Source: Hymenoscyphus infarciens (lineage: Eukaryota; Ascomycota; Leotiomycetes; Helotiales; Helotiaceae). From it: a DNA stretch of 64,000 nt. The stretch is from the NCBI GenBank assembly GCA_001414345.1, contig LLCB01000126.1, positions 1 through 64,000 on the forward strand, given 5' to 3'. The notes under the pieces were generated by a model. That model worked only from the letters and a program-made list of their open reading frames with translations, was not told the origin of the DNA and ran no database searches. Below, one piece after another: positions 1-12,231 of this stretch. The stretch's first letter is position 1, and each line of letters starts with the position of its first letter. The position numbers and the translations under genes were made by a program.

Positions 1-3000
1 CCCCCCCCCAAATCGACATCATGTCGACTGTTCCGCCACGAGGCGTTGAACCCCCTTCCAGGGCCACCCCCTTTTCGAAAGACCCTCCGAACCCTCTCCG
101 AACCGCAACCGCACGCCGAAACAACAAGGGCTTAGCCCCTAAAGAGACAACCTTCCCAAATTCGGACGATATGCGGATAATACGCGGACGAGATGGCGGC
201 GGCATAAACACAAAGGACAAAATGATCGGTTAGCCGAGAGATGGAGGACAAAATTACAAGCGAACTTTGAAGTCAAATCCCACCTCCGAACCCTCCCCGA
301 TGCGACCCTCATTCGAACCCTCCTTTGCTTTCATGCCCGAATTCAGACCTCTTTCGCTTACGGGCCTCTGCCCCTGATGCCTTCCCACCACTTCCCTCGA
401 ATCGGATACGAATCGGTCGAAATACGCTTTCTATCAGGACCAAAGAAGTGAGCTCTTAACTGAGTTATCGCTGTTAATCCCGACCGAACATCATCCGACT
501 CTACTCTGAACTTCCCTCGAACCTCTACTAGCGAGCATTCGAAAGACTACGGTTACGGACCGAGTCCTAGCTGGTACAAAGGTTGAAAGAGATAGAAGTG
601 GAATTAGGACAAGATTACGCTGAAGAAACTTTTACCGACTTCAAAAGTTTACTTTTCGAGTACGGCCATACTCGGAGAGATACTAGAATCGGAACGTTTC
701 TTTTATATATAGGATATACCTTAGCTCGTCTAAATCCCCCATAATACGACAGCAACTCTTCTTTAAAATCAGAAGATAAATAAGTCCTTAAGTACCTCGA
801 AGGGAACAAGGCAATACGACAACTTCGGCATCAAGTTCATTTAACTAGCCGAAACCCCTCCTTTTATTGTCCTGAACTTCAGACAGCATTTTCAACTTCA
901 GCTACAACTTCGCCTTTAACAAGCCGAAACTACCCCTTTTATTATTCTAAACTTCAGACAACATTTTCAAATTCGGCATTAAGTCTTTTAACCAGCCGAA
1001 ACCCTACCGACTCTAGGATAGAGTCTTATATTCTTTACTTTCTTTTCACTTCTAGCCGGGCTAGAAGTTCCTTTTTCAACTTTTAAATCAGATATAAATC
1101 GGTATACTCTTAAAAGGATAGTAACCTCTTAGCTAAGTTATCACTGTCTACAACATTATTAACTTTTCGTTTCTAACTTTACTCTTTTTTTTTTTTTTTT
1201 TTTTTTAAATTCGAATTAGATCTAAATCGGTATACTCTCAAAGTAAGCTCTTAACTAAGTTATTACTACTAATCACAACTAAACGACTTCTAACTCTACT
1301 CTAAATTCGCCTCTAACTCTATTTTAAACTTTTAAACTTTGAACTTTAAACTTTTTCTAACCTACTAGATAAGATTAGACTATACTCTTTTAGCAAACAC
1401 TTACTTTTAATATTAAGAGATTATAAAGTCTCTTTATAAGCATCTATAGTTACGATTTAGGACCGACATCTCGTCTTACTTACAATAAATAACAATAAAT
1501 AAAAGCATCTACAAACTCGGGTTAGCTACGATTTAGACCCTAACTAACTTACGATAATAATGCAAAACTTACACTATCCCGATTCGACCCTGAACCACAA
1601 GAGAGAGAAGACTCGGGACGAGTCTTTTTTAAGAGAGAGGGATGTAACAGCATACCGTCATCCTAGATAGCTGGGAGTACCTGCTATATATAAGGTTTCG
1701 GCAGTTGTTATCTTATATTGTCTGTTTTAGGAAGGTTACGTAGGTTCGGGCTTTTGTATTAGCTGACGTATGTCGTTGTTCGGTTTCGTACCTCTTATAT
1801 ACGTTTAAAGCTATCTTCGCTCTTTACCTTTAGTTTTCGCGTTAATAACTACGAATAGACTACTTCTCTACTCTACTCCTGCCTTGTTGTTATATTACCT
1901 CGGCTATTTAAGACAGCTAGTTATTATATCTTTTAACGATATTTTATAAACTATACGTTTTTAGGAAATTTATTATTTCCTAGATACTTATTCTTTCGTT
2001 ATATAATAATTATAAGAATATAAAACGTATAATACTATAAAAGAGATATATAGAAGTACGTTTAGTAGAATAATATATATAAATACTAGGTTTTTATAAT
2101 AGTATAAAATATATATAACTATAGAAGAGATATATAGAAGTACGTTTAGTAGAATAACGTATATAAATACTAGGCTCTAATAGAGAAGAAAAAGCTAAAC
2201 TAGCCTTTTCTAACTCTAGAAGAGTCGGCTACTATATATAAGAGGTTTAGATAGTATAAAAGAGTCTGAAACTAGTATAGAGAATAGTATAGTTTTCGTA
2301 GTTTTTGTCTAGTTTTGAATATACTAAACTATACTACGGTTTTAGTACTATTAGTAGAACTAAGTAATAAATTAATAAAACTAACTACGTAAACTATCGT
2401 AGTTTTAAAAACTATAGATAAAAAGTACTATAAAAGTAGCTCTTTAGTACTAGTAGTAGTCTAGACCTTAGCTTAGATAGAAGTAAAAAATATAAGAGGT
2501 TAGTATATCTTTAGTATAAGTTATAGAACTGTCGCTAGCTTTCTAAAGAGTATCTTTTTTTTTTTTTTTATAATTAATAGTCTATTTAGCTACTTAGCAG
2601 CGCTATATAGACGTACTATTTAGGTCTAGTCTATAGATATAGTTATAAGCTATCGGCTCTATATTATGACGGTTTCAGACGAGTCACGTGACTCCTCACC
2701 GCCTGGCAGAATCCTGTATATTAGCATCGTTTAGAGCTATCTCCGCTCTTCTTCGCTCTTTACCTTTAGTTTTCGCGTTAATAACCACGAATAGACTACT
2801 TCTCTACTCTACTCCTGCCTTATTATTATATATATCTAGAGCTAATAAAAGAAAGATAAAAGAGACTTATAAATTAAAAGAAATCAAGTAATCTAAACTC
2901 TAAGTATAACCTCTATCCCGACCTCGCTTTCTAATCTAGTATATATTATATTATATAAAATAATAGCCCTCTTAAAGGCTTAGTTAGTATAGATAACAAT

Positions 3001-6000
3001 CGTCGAAATACTACTCTAGCCGTCCTCTTTTATAGTATCTCTTCTTTATAAAGGTAAATAAGATTAAGTATATACTATAAATTAGTCTAGAAGACTACTT
3101 ATAAGTATAAAAGACATAGTTTTTAGAATAAGTTTACTATCTAAAAGAAAGACTCTAGTATTACTAGCGTAATCTACTTCTATATATTCAAGTTATAAGT
3201 TCTCAAAGTCTTCGTAGTCCTCGAGTATATATATAATAGTTTAGTATAATTAGTTATATTTATACTATAAGTCTTCTATTCTATTAATTTTATATAAGTA
3301 TCTATTTAGACTAATCTTCTTAGTCCTTATCTAGATTAGTACCGAAGATTTAGCCTTTATAAGGTTTTAATATAGTTGTCGAGTATAGCGAAATAGCGAG
3401 ATTCTCTCTTTTATCTATCTTTTCTTATATAGTATACTAGTATTCCTAAGGTCCCACTTTCGATACTAAAGAGATCTAGCTGTCTAGAGAGTATCTAGGC
3501 TTCTTTTAATAGTCTATTATTATTATTATTAGAATAATAGTACTACTAATAAATCTAAAGTTTATTATAAGATAGATAATAAGAGCCTAGCTAATAGATA
3601 GGCTAGAAAAAATAATCTTATCTAAAAGAGCTTAGTTTACTCCTTTTCTAAGCTTCTTTTAGTAGTATATTAATATTATTATTAGAATAATAGTACTACT
3701 AATAAATCTAAAGTTTATTATAAGATAGATAGTAAGAGCCTAGCTAATAGAAAGGCTAGAAAAAAGAATCTTACTTAAAAGAGCCTAGTTTACCTCTTTT
3801 CTAGGCTTATAGTCTTACTAAAACTATAAAATTTTAATATATTATTATATATTATTATATAATATTATATAATATTTAAAAGCTGCTTAGTTTATAAAAC
3901 TACGTAGTTTTACTATATAAAACTGTACTAACTACAGTTTTATATAAGTAATTCAAAACTAAGTAAAATTTCCTAAAAACTAACTATATAGCAAGTTAGT
4001 ACAGTTAGTTCTTTAAAAACTATACGTATTCCCTATACTGTCTGAAACCGAACAACGACATACGTCGGCTAATACAAAAGCCTGAACTCTACGAAGTACG
4101 TCTGAAAGTCCGGACGGACGTACGGACGTACGTAACCTTCCTAAATTAGACAATGTAAAACAACAACAGCCGAAAGCTAAATATATAGCAGGTACTCCTA
4201 GCTATCCAGGATGGCCTAGGTGACAGGCTATCACATCCCCCTCCCTTGAAAAAGACTCGTCCCAAGTCTTCTATCTCTATCGTTCAGGGCTGAATCGGGA
4301 TAGTATAAGTGTTATAACATTTGTTATATTTTGATTTTGTTATAAGCGAGAAGGTAAGGGTCTAAATAGTAGCTGACCCAGGTTCGAAGATGCTTTATTT
4401 ATTAAAATTGTTATTAGCGAGACGAGATGTCGAGATGTCGGTTCTGAATCGACTTCGTAGATGCTTGTAAAATAGAGACTTCGTTTCTAATCCTCTAATA
4501 TTAAAGTAAGCATTTGCGTTCGCTAAAAGAGTGTGGTCTGATCCGTCTAGCAGGTTAGAAAAAGTTTAAAGTAAAATCAGAAAAAGTTCAAAGGTCGAAG
4601 ATGAATTTAGAGTAGAGTCGGAGGTTATTCGATTAAGAGGCAGTGATAACTCAGTTAAGAGCTCACTTCGAGAGCGTACCGATTCGCATCTGATTCGAAT
4701 TCGAATAAAAGAGTGTAGGTTCGTCTGAACTGAGGTCGGCGGGGACTTAGAGTGAAGTCGGAAACGAAAAGTCGATAATGTCGTAGACAGTGATAACTTA
4801 GCTAAGAGGTTACTATCTTTTCGAGAGCGTACCGATTCGTATCTAATTCAAAGAATTTAATGAAAAAGAACTTCTGGCTTAGCCAGAAGTGAAAAGAAGT
4901 AAAGAATGTAAAGACTGTAAGACTCTATACTAGAGTCGGTGGGGTTTCGGCTAGTCAAAAGAGTTGTTGCCGAAAGTTGAAAATGCTGTCCGAAGTTTAG
5001 AATAATAAAAGGGATAGTTTCGGCTAGTCAAAAGCAAAGTTATAGTCGAGTTATCGAAGTTGAAATTTTTTTTGTCTAAGTATCCAAGGACAATAAAAGG
5101 GGTGGTTTCGGCTAGTTAAAAGAGTTTATTACTAAATGTTGAAAACGTTATCTAAAGTTTAGGACAACAAAAGGGGTGGTTTCGGCTAGTTAAATAAACT
5201 TAATGCCGAAGTTGTCAAAGTTGAAATTATTATCCGACGTTTAAGACAACAAAAGGAACAGTTTTAGGTACGACATTTATTAGTACTATTATATAAACTG
5301 TATTGCTCAAGCCTATAGGCCGCCTCGTTCTCTTCAGCGATTCGAGTCTAAATCGGGGTACTTAAAGACTTATTCGTCATCTTCTGATTTCAAAAAAAGA
5401 GTTGCTATTAGATCGTGGGGAGTTCGGAGCTAGATAGAGGGGGATTCTAAACCGAAATGCTAATATTAAAGGATTTCGTCGTTTCTGAATATTTAGTACT
5501 TCAGTGTCCCTCTTTATCTATAGCTAAAAGATCGTTCACTATCTTAGTATTCCAGCGTCTCGTAAGAGCAGCAGACGCGTTTTAGAGCTAAGGTGTGTAT
5601 CCCACATATAGAAGAACCGTTCCGATTCTCTCCGAGTATAGCCCTACTCGAAAAGCGAACGTTTCTTCAGCGTAATCTTCTTCCTAATTCCACTTCCATC
5701 TCTTTCAGATGATGTTCGGTCGGGATTAACAGCGATAACTCAGTTAAGAGCTCACTTCTTTGGTCCTGATTGAAAGCGTATTTCGACCGATTCGTATCCG
5801 ATTCGAGGGAAGTGGTGGGAAGGCATCAGGGGCAGCGGTGTCCCTTAAGCGAAAGAGGTCTGAATTCGGGCTTTTGAAAAGCAAAGGAGGAATCGAACGA
5901 AGAGGGTTCGAAAAAGGGTCGGATCGGGGAGGGTTCGGAGGTAGAGTGTTTTTTGAGTTGTTGACTTTAGAGTTCGCTTATGATTATGTCCATCTCGTCT

Positions 6001-6187
6001 AACCGATCGTTTTGTCCTTTGTTTTTTATGCCTCCATCTCGTCTAATTATCGTCCGCATTTGCTATACGGTTTCGGTTTAGAGAGGGTTTAGAGGGTCTT
6101 TCGAAAAGGGGGGTGGCCCTGGAAGGTCGTTCAACGCCTCGTGGCGGAACTGGTTCGACATTTCGAAGATGTCGGTGGGGGGGGGGT
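1..6187. repeat. 6.2-kb structure with long inverted arms
   Basis: The first ~120 bases (C-run, then AATCGACATC...GCCACGAGGCGTTG) reappear inverted at about 6,070-6,187. Matching continues inward: 740-800 pairs with about 5,350-5,390, and 1,560-1,790 with about 4,040-4,330. The left arm is about 1.65-1.8 kb and the right about 2 kb, so they differ by indels. The outer ~500 bases of each arm keep fair GC; the inner parts and the 1.8-4.0 kb core are AT-rich with many TA dinucleotides, as expected from RIP. No intact reading frame was found. It could be a foldback or long-TIR element, or two retroelement copies head to head; the sequence alone does not decide. Confidence 0.75.
3500..3810. repeat. 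Two-copy tandem repeat, unit about 155 bp
   Basis: The segment starting near 3,502 (CTTTTAATAGTCTATTATTA) is repeated almost base for base from about 3,657. It contains AGAATAATAGTACTACTAAT, a poly-TTA run and a GAGCCTAGCTAATAG stretch. Differences are mostly A/G and C/T. It lies in the RIP-altered core between the inverted arms. Confidence 0.75.
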
Positions 6188-7130
6188 AAGGTTAGGTTTA
6201 GAAGCCTTCGCGATGACTATGTCGACTTATTCACCGAACCTGGGGTTATTGGGATTCTCAGGAACACTTAGCGTATTCTAATCTCTTAACGTGTCTATAA
6301 TACGATTTTTACCAGCTATTTGTATAGATACTAAACTCTAGTGTTACTAGCTGTCTAGGTAGTCTCTAATTACCTAGCTATTTAAGGTTATTCTTAGTAA
6401 CTGATCTAATTTAGGTCTAAAACGAAAGAGGTACGCCGACGCGCTTAAAAAGAGATATTATTTATACTATTACCGACGAAGAAAAGTTTAGTCTTTTTAT
6501 ATAATAGTACGAAATATATATAACTATAGAAGAGATATATAAGAGTATATTTAGTAGAATAATATATATAAATACTAAGCTCTAATATAGAAGAAAAGGC
6601 TAAACTAGCCTTTTCTAACTCTAGGAGAGTAGACTACTATATATAAGAGGTTTAGATAGTATAAAAGAGTCTAAAACCGAATAACGATATACGTCGGCTA
6701 ATATAAAAGCCTGAACTCTATAAAGTACGTCTAAAAGTCTAAATAGACGTATAGACGTATATAACCTTCCTAAATTAGATAATATAAAATAATAATAGCT
6801 AAAAGCTAAATATATAGCAGATACTCCTAGCTATCTAAGATAGCCTAGGTGATAGGCTATTATAGTTTTAATATAAAGGAAAAGACTAAATTAGGTCTTT
6901 TCTAACTATAAGAGAGTTAGAGTATCTATATATAGATGTTTACTTAGATAATATAGACGTCTAATATAATAATAAGACAGAAGTAGAGTAGAGAAGTAGT
7001 CTATTCGTAGTTATTAATACGAAAACTAAAGATAAAAAGCGAAGACAGCTCTAAACGATGCTAATATACAGGATTCTGCCAGGCGGTGAGGAGTCACGTG
7101 ACAGGTCTGAAACCCGAACTAGACTATTAT
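6188..7130. repeat. RIP-altered LTR-like fragments next to the inverted structure
   Basis: About 6,497-6,675 matches 2,098-2,277 in direct orientation. About 6,679-6,865 matches 4,046-4,240, including the end that reads ...GGTGACAGGCTATCACA in the better-preserved copy. About 7,020-7,110 matches 2,685-2,800 in inverted orientation (core TCACGTGACTCCTCACCGCC). Differences are mainly C to T and G to A. This fits pieces of LTR retrotransposons (an LTR beginning TGTCACGTGACTCC is plausible) degraded by RIP. No coding frame remains. Confidence 0.6.
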
Positions 7131-7379
7131 ATCTAAAGTCTAACTAGCTATTTAAGATAGCTAGCTATTATAAGAATAACTAGTGAATTAGCTTTTCTCA
7201 TCTCTTAGTACTATCTAGATATTTTCCTTCTGTCTAGATAAACTCCGTATTTTTCTACTTATAAGTATATAATAAGCAACGCTAGTTATAAATAACTTAT
7301 TTATTAAATAAAAGAGAGATAAGTACTACTAGAACACGGTCTATGATTTATTTTAGTGTTTTATTTACTTTATTAAAAA

Positions 7380-7850
7380 GGGTTTACTTAGCTTATTCTA
7401 GCCTAACCTCTAGGCTAGGCTAGAATAGGAAACTAAAAACACTAAGAATAACGTATACTATTATAAATCTAAGAATATATTATAAAAGATCTATACTCTC
7501 TTTCTTACTTTATAAACCTTTTAAGAAGAAATTAACTACTTAGATATATATTTAAATTTTTATAAAGTCTTAGTAGAGACTACTTAACTTTATAAAAGTA
7601 TAAAAAGATTTCTTATAAAAAAGAGGTTTTCTAAGAATTAAGTTTATTTATACTATATATATATATATATATTAATAAATAGAGAGAAAGTATAAGAAGA
7701 TATAGTAGTTATTACTAGCTAGGTCTTATATCTTAAAAAGTACTTTAGTTTTCTATTTTCTAAAACAAATAAGGAAAAAAGAATTTTCCTAAAAACACAC
7801 GGTTTAAAAATTTATTATTAAAACAGAAGCTTAACTTATAACTTACTATA
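7380..7850. mobile_element. Degraded copy of a small inverted-repeat element (copy 1)
   Basis: From about 7,490 to 7,850 this stretch aligns with 9,240-9,614, for example CTAGCTAGGTCTTATATCTT against CTAGCTAGGCCTCGTCTCTT. It ends in the same terminal sequence (AGCTTAACTTATAACTTACT, against AGCTTAACTCGCAACTTACT in copy 2). The left terminal repeat could not be located, so the copy is diverged or truncated. Most changes are RIP-type transitions. Confidence 0.55.
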
Positions 7851-7868
7851 ACTAGAACACTCTATATA

Positions 7869-8271
7869 CTGAATATAATAAACTCCAAAAACGACTAAAT
7901 CGTAAATCGCAAATCTAGAAACGGAAAACAAAACAAGAGCTGAAAAGTTACTATCGTACTAGACTCTAGGTTCTAGCTCAAAGACGTTTTTACACTAAAA
8001 TTCACTCTTTTTACTTAGATATTCTAGCACTTAGATCTCTCTAACCTCCTCCTTTTCTTCTTCTTCTTCTTCTTCGAGAGTAAAGATACGAGAAGTAAAG
8101 TTATAATAATAGTAATAGGATACGATATTGAAGGAACACGATAGTAAGGGAATGCGATAGTAACTAACGACCTATAATAATTGGGTCCACCACTCCCAAA
8201 AATTATAACCCTTTTGCGATTTGCGATTTGCGATACACGTTTTAATCGTTTTTGGAGTTTAGTGTATTCAG
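7869..8271. mobile_element. 403-bp MITE-like element with 45-bp TIRs
   Basis: The left end (CTGAATATAATAAACTCCAA and onward to 7,915) is repeated inverted at about 8,216-8,271 (TGGAGTTTAGTGTATTCAG at the right edge). Both terminal repeats run into short tandem GCGATTT/GCGATTTA units. Another copy of this inner repeat lies at about 8,817-8,868 and ends in CTTTTCAG, so the family has at least one more fragment here. The interior holds no reading frame. No clear target-site duplication was seen. Confidence 0.6.
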
Positions 8272-8299
8272 GATGCCGTAATACGACGGCATTCTGAAT
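8268..8299. repeat. Short perfect-stem hairpin
   Basis: TTCAGGATGCCGT is followed after a few bases by ACGGCATTCTGAA, an almost perfect 13-bp inverted repeat directly abutting the right edge of the 403-bp element. It may be part of the element end or a separate hairpin. Confidence 0.6.
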
Positions 8300-9070
8300 G
8301 TACTAAAATTTGACTTTTTATAAGTATAAAATATAAGCCTTCATTTGAATTTCCTCTCCCTTCTCCTCGCTCTCTCTCTTATCTCTCTACACCTGCAAAG
8401 CTATCTCATCCACAGCTACTGGCTAATTAGAGAACAGGGTGGGATAGAGCATCACGTGTATAGCAGTGACCCTCACTATCGCCTATATCCTTACTTAGCT
8501 GTCGCATCGCATTCTTACTATTGTTTCTAGATAAATGAGAGAGAGAGAGAGTAGGAGAGCGTAGGACAGAGAAGAGAAATATTCGCTACTTTCCTAAACT
8601 CCTCTTACTCACGGTAGGAAAAACCTTCCTATGAAATGTTTACTTCTCTCTACGTTTTATCGTAGCTCTTGTTCTTCTTAAATCTTTCCTAACGTAGGTA
8701 GAGAGCTAGAGAGTTATAGAATAAGTAGATAAGATAGTAGGTATTAGAAAGGCAAAGGTAGTTTAGAGGCCCTAGAGAATACTTGTTTAGTACGCGATCT
8801 ATAAACACATAGCTTTTGCGATTTACGATTTACGATTTACGATTTAGTCGATTCCGACTTTTCAGTATATCTTCGACGCTCTAACTATTTTACCACTTAT
8901 TTACGTAATAAGAAGTGAATTTAAGATATTCTACTAAAGGCTAAGAAGAGAGAGGTATATATAGGTTCCTAGGGTTACGTACTATAGAAGGTCTAGTATA
9001 ACCTAGAAGGTTCTATAAAATAAAATAAAAGGCATTACTACTCTTAACAATTCTTAAATAATACTCTTAG

Positions 9071-9614
9071 TATAGTAAGTTACGAGTTAAGCTTGAATTT
9101 GCCTACTTTTTTTATAATCCGAGCTTTTTAAAAAAGTCCTTGATTTCCTCTCTTTTTAGGTACTCTTTTACCTATTTATTAATAATAACATATATTAGTA
9201 TACTCTAGATAATAGAAAAAGAGAGCTCTATATATCCTCTATTACTCTATAAACTTTATATAATAAAAACAGATAATTTTATATCTATCTTAATTTTTAT
9301 AAGGTCTTAGTATACCTTATCGATTAACCTTACTAGAGTACGTAGAGGTAGTAAAAATCTTTTTAAAAAAAGGGGTTTCTTTAAGAATTATCTATTTATT
9401 AGTTTACTTTTATTATACTTACTTTAAATTAATAAGTAATATAAAAGAGAGATAATTAGATATAGCGCTTCTTTCTAGCTAGGCCTCGTCTCTTTTAGAG
9501 TACTTTTATTTTCTATCTTCTAAAGAAGAGAGAGAGAAAGCTTTGAAAAAAAAAAAAAAAGCTCGGATTATAAAAAAAGTAGGCAAATTCAAGCTTAACT
9601 CGCAACTTACTATA
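9071..9614. mobile_element. 544-bp MITE with ~55-bp TIRs (copy 2)
   Basis: Near-identical inverted ends span 9,071-9,128 and 9,559-9,614 (outer part TATAGTAAGTTACGAGTTAA; inner part CCTACTTTTTTTATAATCC). Both edges read TA, compatible with a TA target-site duplication and a Tc1/mariner-derived, non-autonomous element. The interior is AT-rich and has no coding frame. The terminal repeats match each other far better than the interior matches copy 1 at 7,490-7,850. Confidence 0.7.
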
Positions 9615-12231
9615 TCTATGTTCTTTTCCTATTCTATATAATAACTCTTCATAAGTATATTATTCTATTAGAATCGTAAGTGTTAATAAATTCCAAAATA
9701 AGAGAATTCTTAAGTAAATAAAGTCTAAGCCCTAAGCCTTAAGCCTTTACTATTATCACTACTAGGATACTAAGGATACGAGATATCCGTCTTACCTTGT
9801 TCCTCGAAGTTGGATTCGTAGCTAGAATCGTAGCTTACTGAAAAGGATATGCCGTAGCTATAAGTTCTCGCCTTTGAGAAAGTGAAGTTTATACCGAGGG
9901 TATAGAAGGCTTTGCGAGCTTGAATCAGTCGGAGACGTTCGTAAGTATCGTAACTCTTAAGGAATATGGAAAATCGGTAAGGAGAAGTATTATAGGTGTA
10001 AGGTCAATAGAAGTGGTACTAGTATTTGAAAGTGTAGAGTAGAGAATTTAGTGTTTATTACTATAAGAAGTGAACTATCTACTATGTGTAGGAGGGAGTA
10101 TAAATACTCTATAAGAGTGAGCTAACCCTAATCGGGTAGTCATCACAAGAGTGAATATCTAATACAATAACAAGAAGTAACCTTCTTGCTTAGCAGAGGT
10201 TCAAAGTCATCCTCCTTCTCGGTCGGTTTAGGAGTTGGTTTCTTGCTTATTTACTCTACAAGGTTGAGTTTCCAGAACAAATCCTCAAAATGCCCCCCGG
10301 AACCGAAGGAAGGTTCTGGAGCTAGCTCCTTCCAACCGACGGAGCCAAGCTGACGGCTTTCTCCTCTCTCTTCGCTTAAACATGTTTGATTTGCAAGCCA
10401 CGTATCTCATCCCGGTTTTGGTTTTGGTTTTAAAGGAGGTTGAGACCAGGTTATCGACTTCTGTATACGCGAACAAGGAATCATGATGCAGGGTTTCACG
10501 AAGAGCTCCATAAAGAGGTCAAGACTTGTCGGTTCGGGCGAAGGATGTCGATTTGAAGAGAGGCGGGTTTGTTGCTCGTCGTTTTGCCCATGAAGTCAAA
10601 ACAGCAAACGCAGCGGAAAGGTAGAACTTCCTGGTGCCTATTCCAGGCTGATGCTAAGGAACCAGAGAAAGACGGACCCCGAATTCAGATCGTAGCAAGA
10701 TATTACTTCCAAAGGTCAGAGACAAGATGTGTAATAAAAAGTGAGTTCAAGATATTCTATTAAAGAATAGCCTAGGCGGAATATCTATAGACACTCTATG
10801 TTATATACTATAGAAGGTCTAGTCTAACTTAGAAGGTTCTGAAATCTGATAAATATCTAATATATCTCTAAAATTTTAGACAGTGACTATATTACTCTAG
10901 GCTTTAGACCTCTTAAATTTTTAGTTAAGAATAAGTCTATTCTAGTCGTAGAAGAGAGATAGCTAAGTCAGAAACTCACTATCTATTTACTCATCTATTC
11001 CTTTCCTCGCTTCTCGAGAACTTCGTAGTTATAGTCTTATTATTCACTTCTCTTTTCGTTTACTTTACTCTAAGAATCTCCCGCTGCCTCTCAGCGCTAA
11101 GCGACATACCTTCCTATCGATTTATGAAGGCATTATAGTTCTAGAGGCGAACTAGCTAGAATGACTAGAATATAATATGCTTTTGCTTTCTTGGGAGTTC
11201 TTAAACCGTTCGCTGACTCGTCTCCTACAAGTCGAATGATTCGCAATAGTATCTTGTTGCTCTTGTTGCTCCTTTTGTTACGATAGCGTACGCGAGGCGT
11301 TGCCTCTTTGCGGCGGCCCTGTTTACGGTAAACTTGTAGAGTACCATATCGTGGTGGTAGTGGTGTTAGATAGAACGGCAACACTTAAGACTTGGCATCT
11401 TGACGTACCGGCCTTAATTCACTGAAAATTAGTTCTAAATGTATAGTTAAAACGGTGATTGTTTTCCGACGGATATACCTCTCTTTACTGACAGAAATAC
11501 CCCTCTTTTTAAGAGGTTAAGAATCACGAGTAATGCTGTCACTGCCTATTATTTTAGGGATATTTTAGGAATTAAGAGGCAGAAGATTCAATTACCGTTC
11601 TTCTACCCAGTTATATAAAAAACCTGGAAAACAAAAGAATTGTAGTGTTTTAATCTGCTCTACCTAGACACCCCGCCTTTTTACGCCTACTCTTACCTTC
11701 TATCGCCTGCTCTACTTTATAATTACCTAATAAATTTCTTAATTAACCTCTTCTCTCCTAGCCTACTATCCCCTACTTACTAACACCCTTCGTTATTAAC
11801 AAGCCTTAATCTCTTTACTACACTCTTCGAGAGCTCTTATAATAGCGGATTATAGAAAAGCAGTTACTAAACATTATAAACAGAGAAAGAAGCTACGGAA
11901 CGTTAGTAAAGAATAAAGCTAAGACTAGACATCTGCTTCAACAGAGATACTTAGGAGGAGTAGCAACAAGATCAGATTTTGATAGACATACAGCGGAATT
12001 TCATGATCTTCAATCTCGTGAATCATGTTAAGGTGTAAAGGCTGAGCCCTTCTAAACAAAGCCCTTTCCCAAAAGCAAACAAATAAAGACCTATGCTATA
12101 AAATACAAGACTTTACACCTTCTACTAGTAAAAACAAACTTCTACCAAAAACCAAAAAGCCCACAAGTAAATCTGTAAAGTAGAATTTCAGCGAAAAATA
12201 CATACTTAGTCCCTTGCACCCAACCACCATA
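9615..12231. other. Degraded intergenic DNA with repeat fragments
   Basis: No gene was found. Base composition is mixed, with GC-richer islands at about 9,760-10,720 and 11,040-11,420. A repeat unit containing ACTATAGAAGGTCTAGT is shared between about 8,905-9,030 and 10,733-10,860, and suggests a retroelement fragment. Short open frames at 10,285-10,476 and 11,133-11,384 have no recognisable motif. From about 11,900 the sequence becomes unique, leading into the small gene at 12,232. Confidence 0.5.

Noticed and set aside
10285..11384. Short frames in the GC-richer islands of the repeat region
   Set aside because: No motif recognised; more likely repeat remnants.
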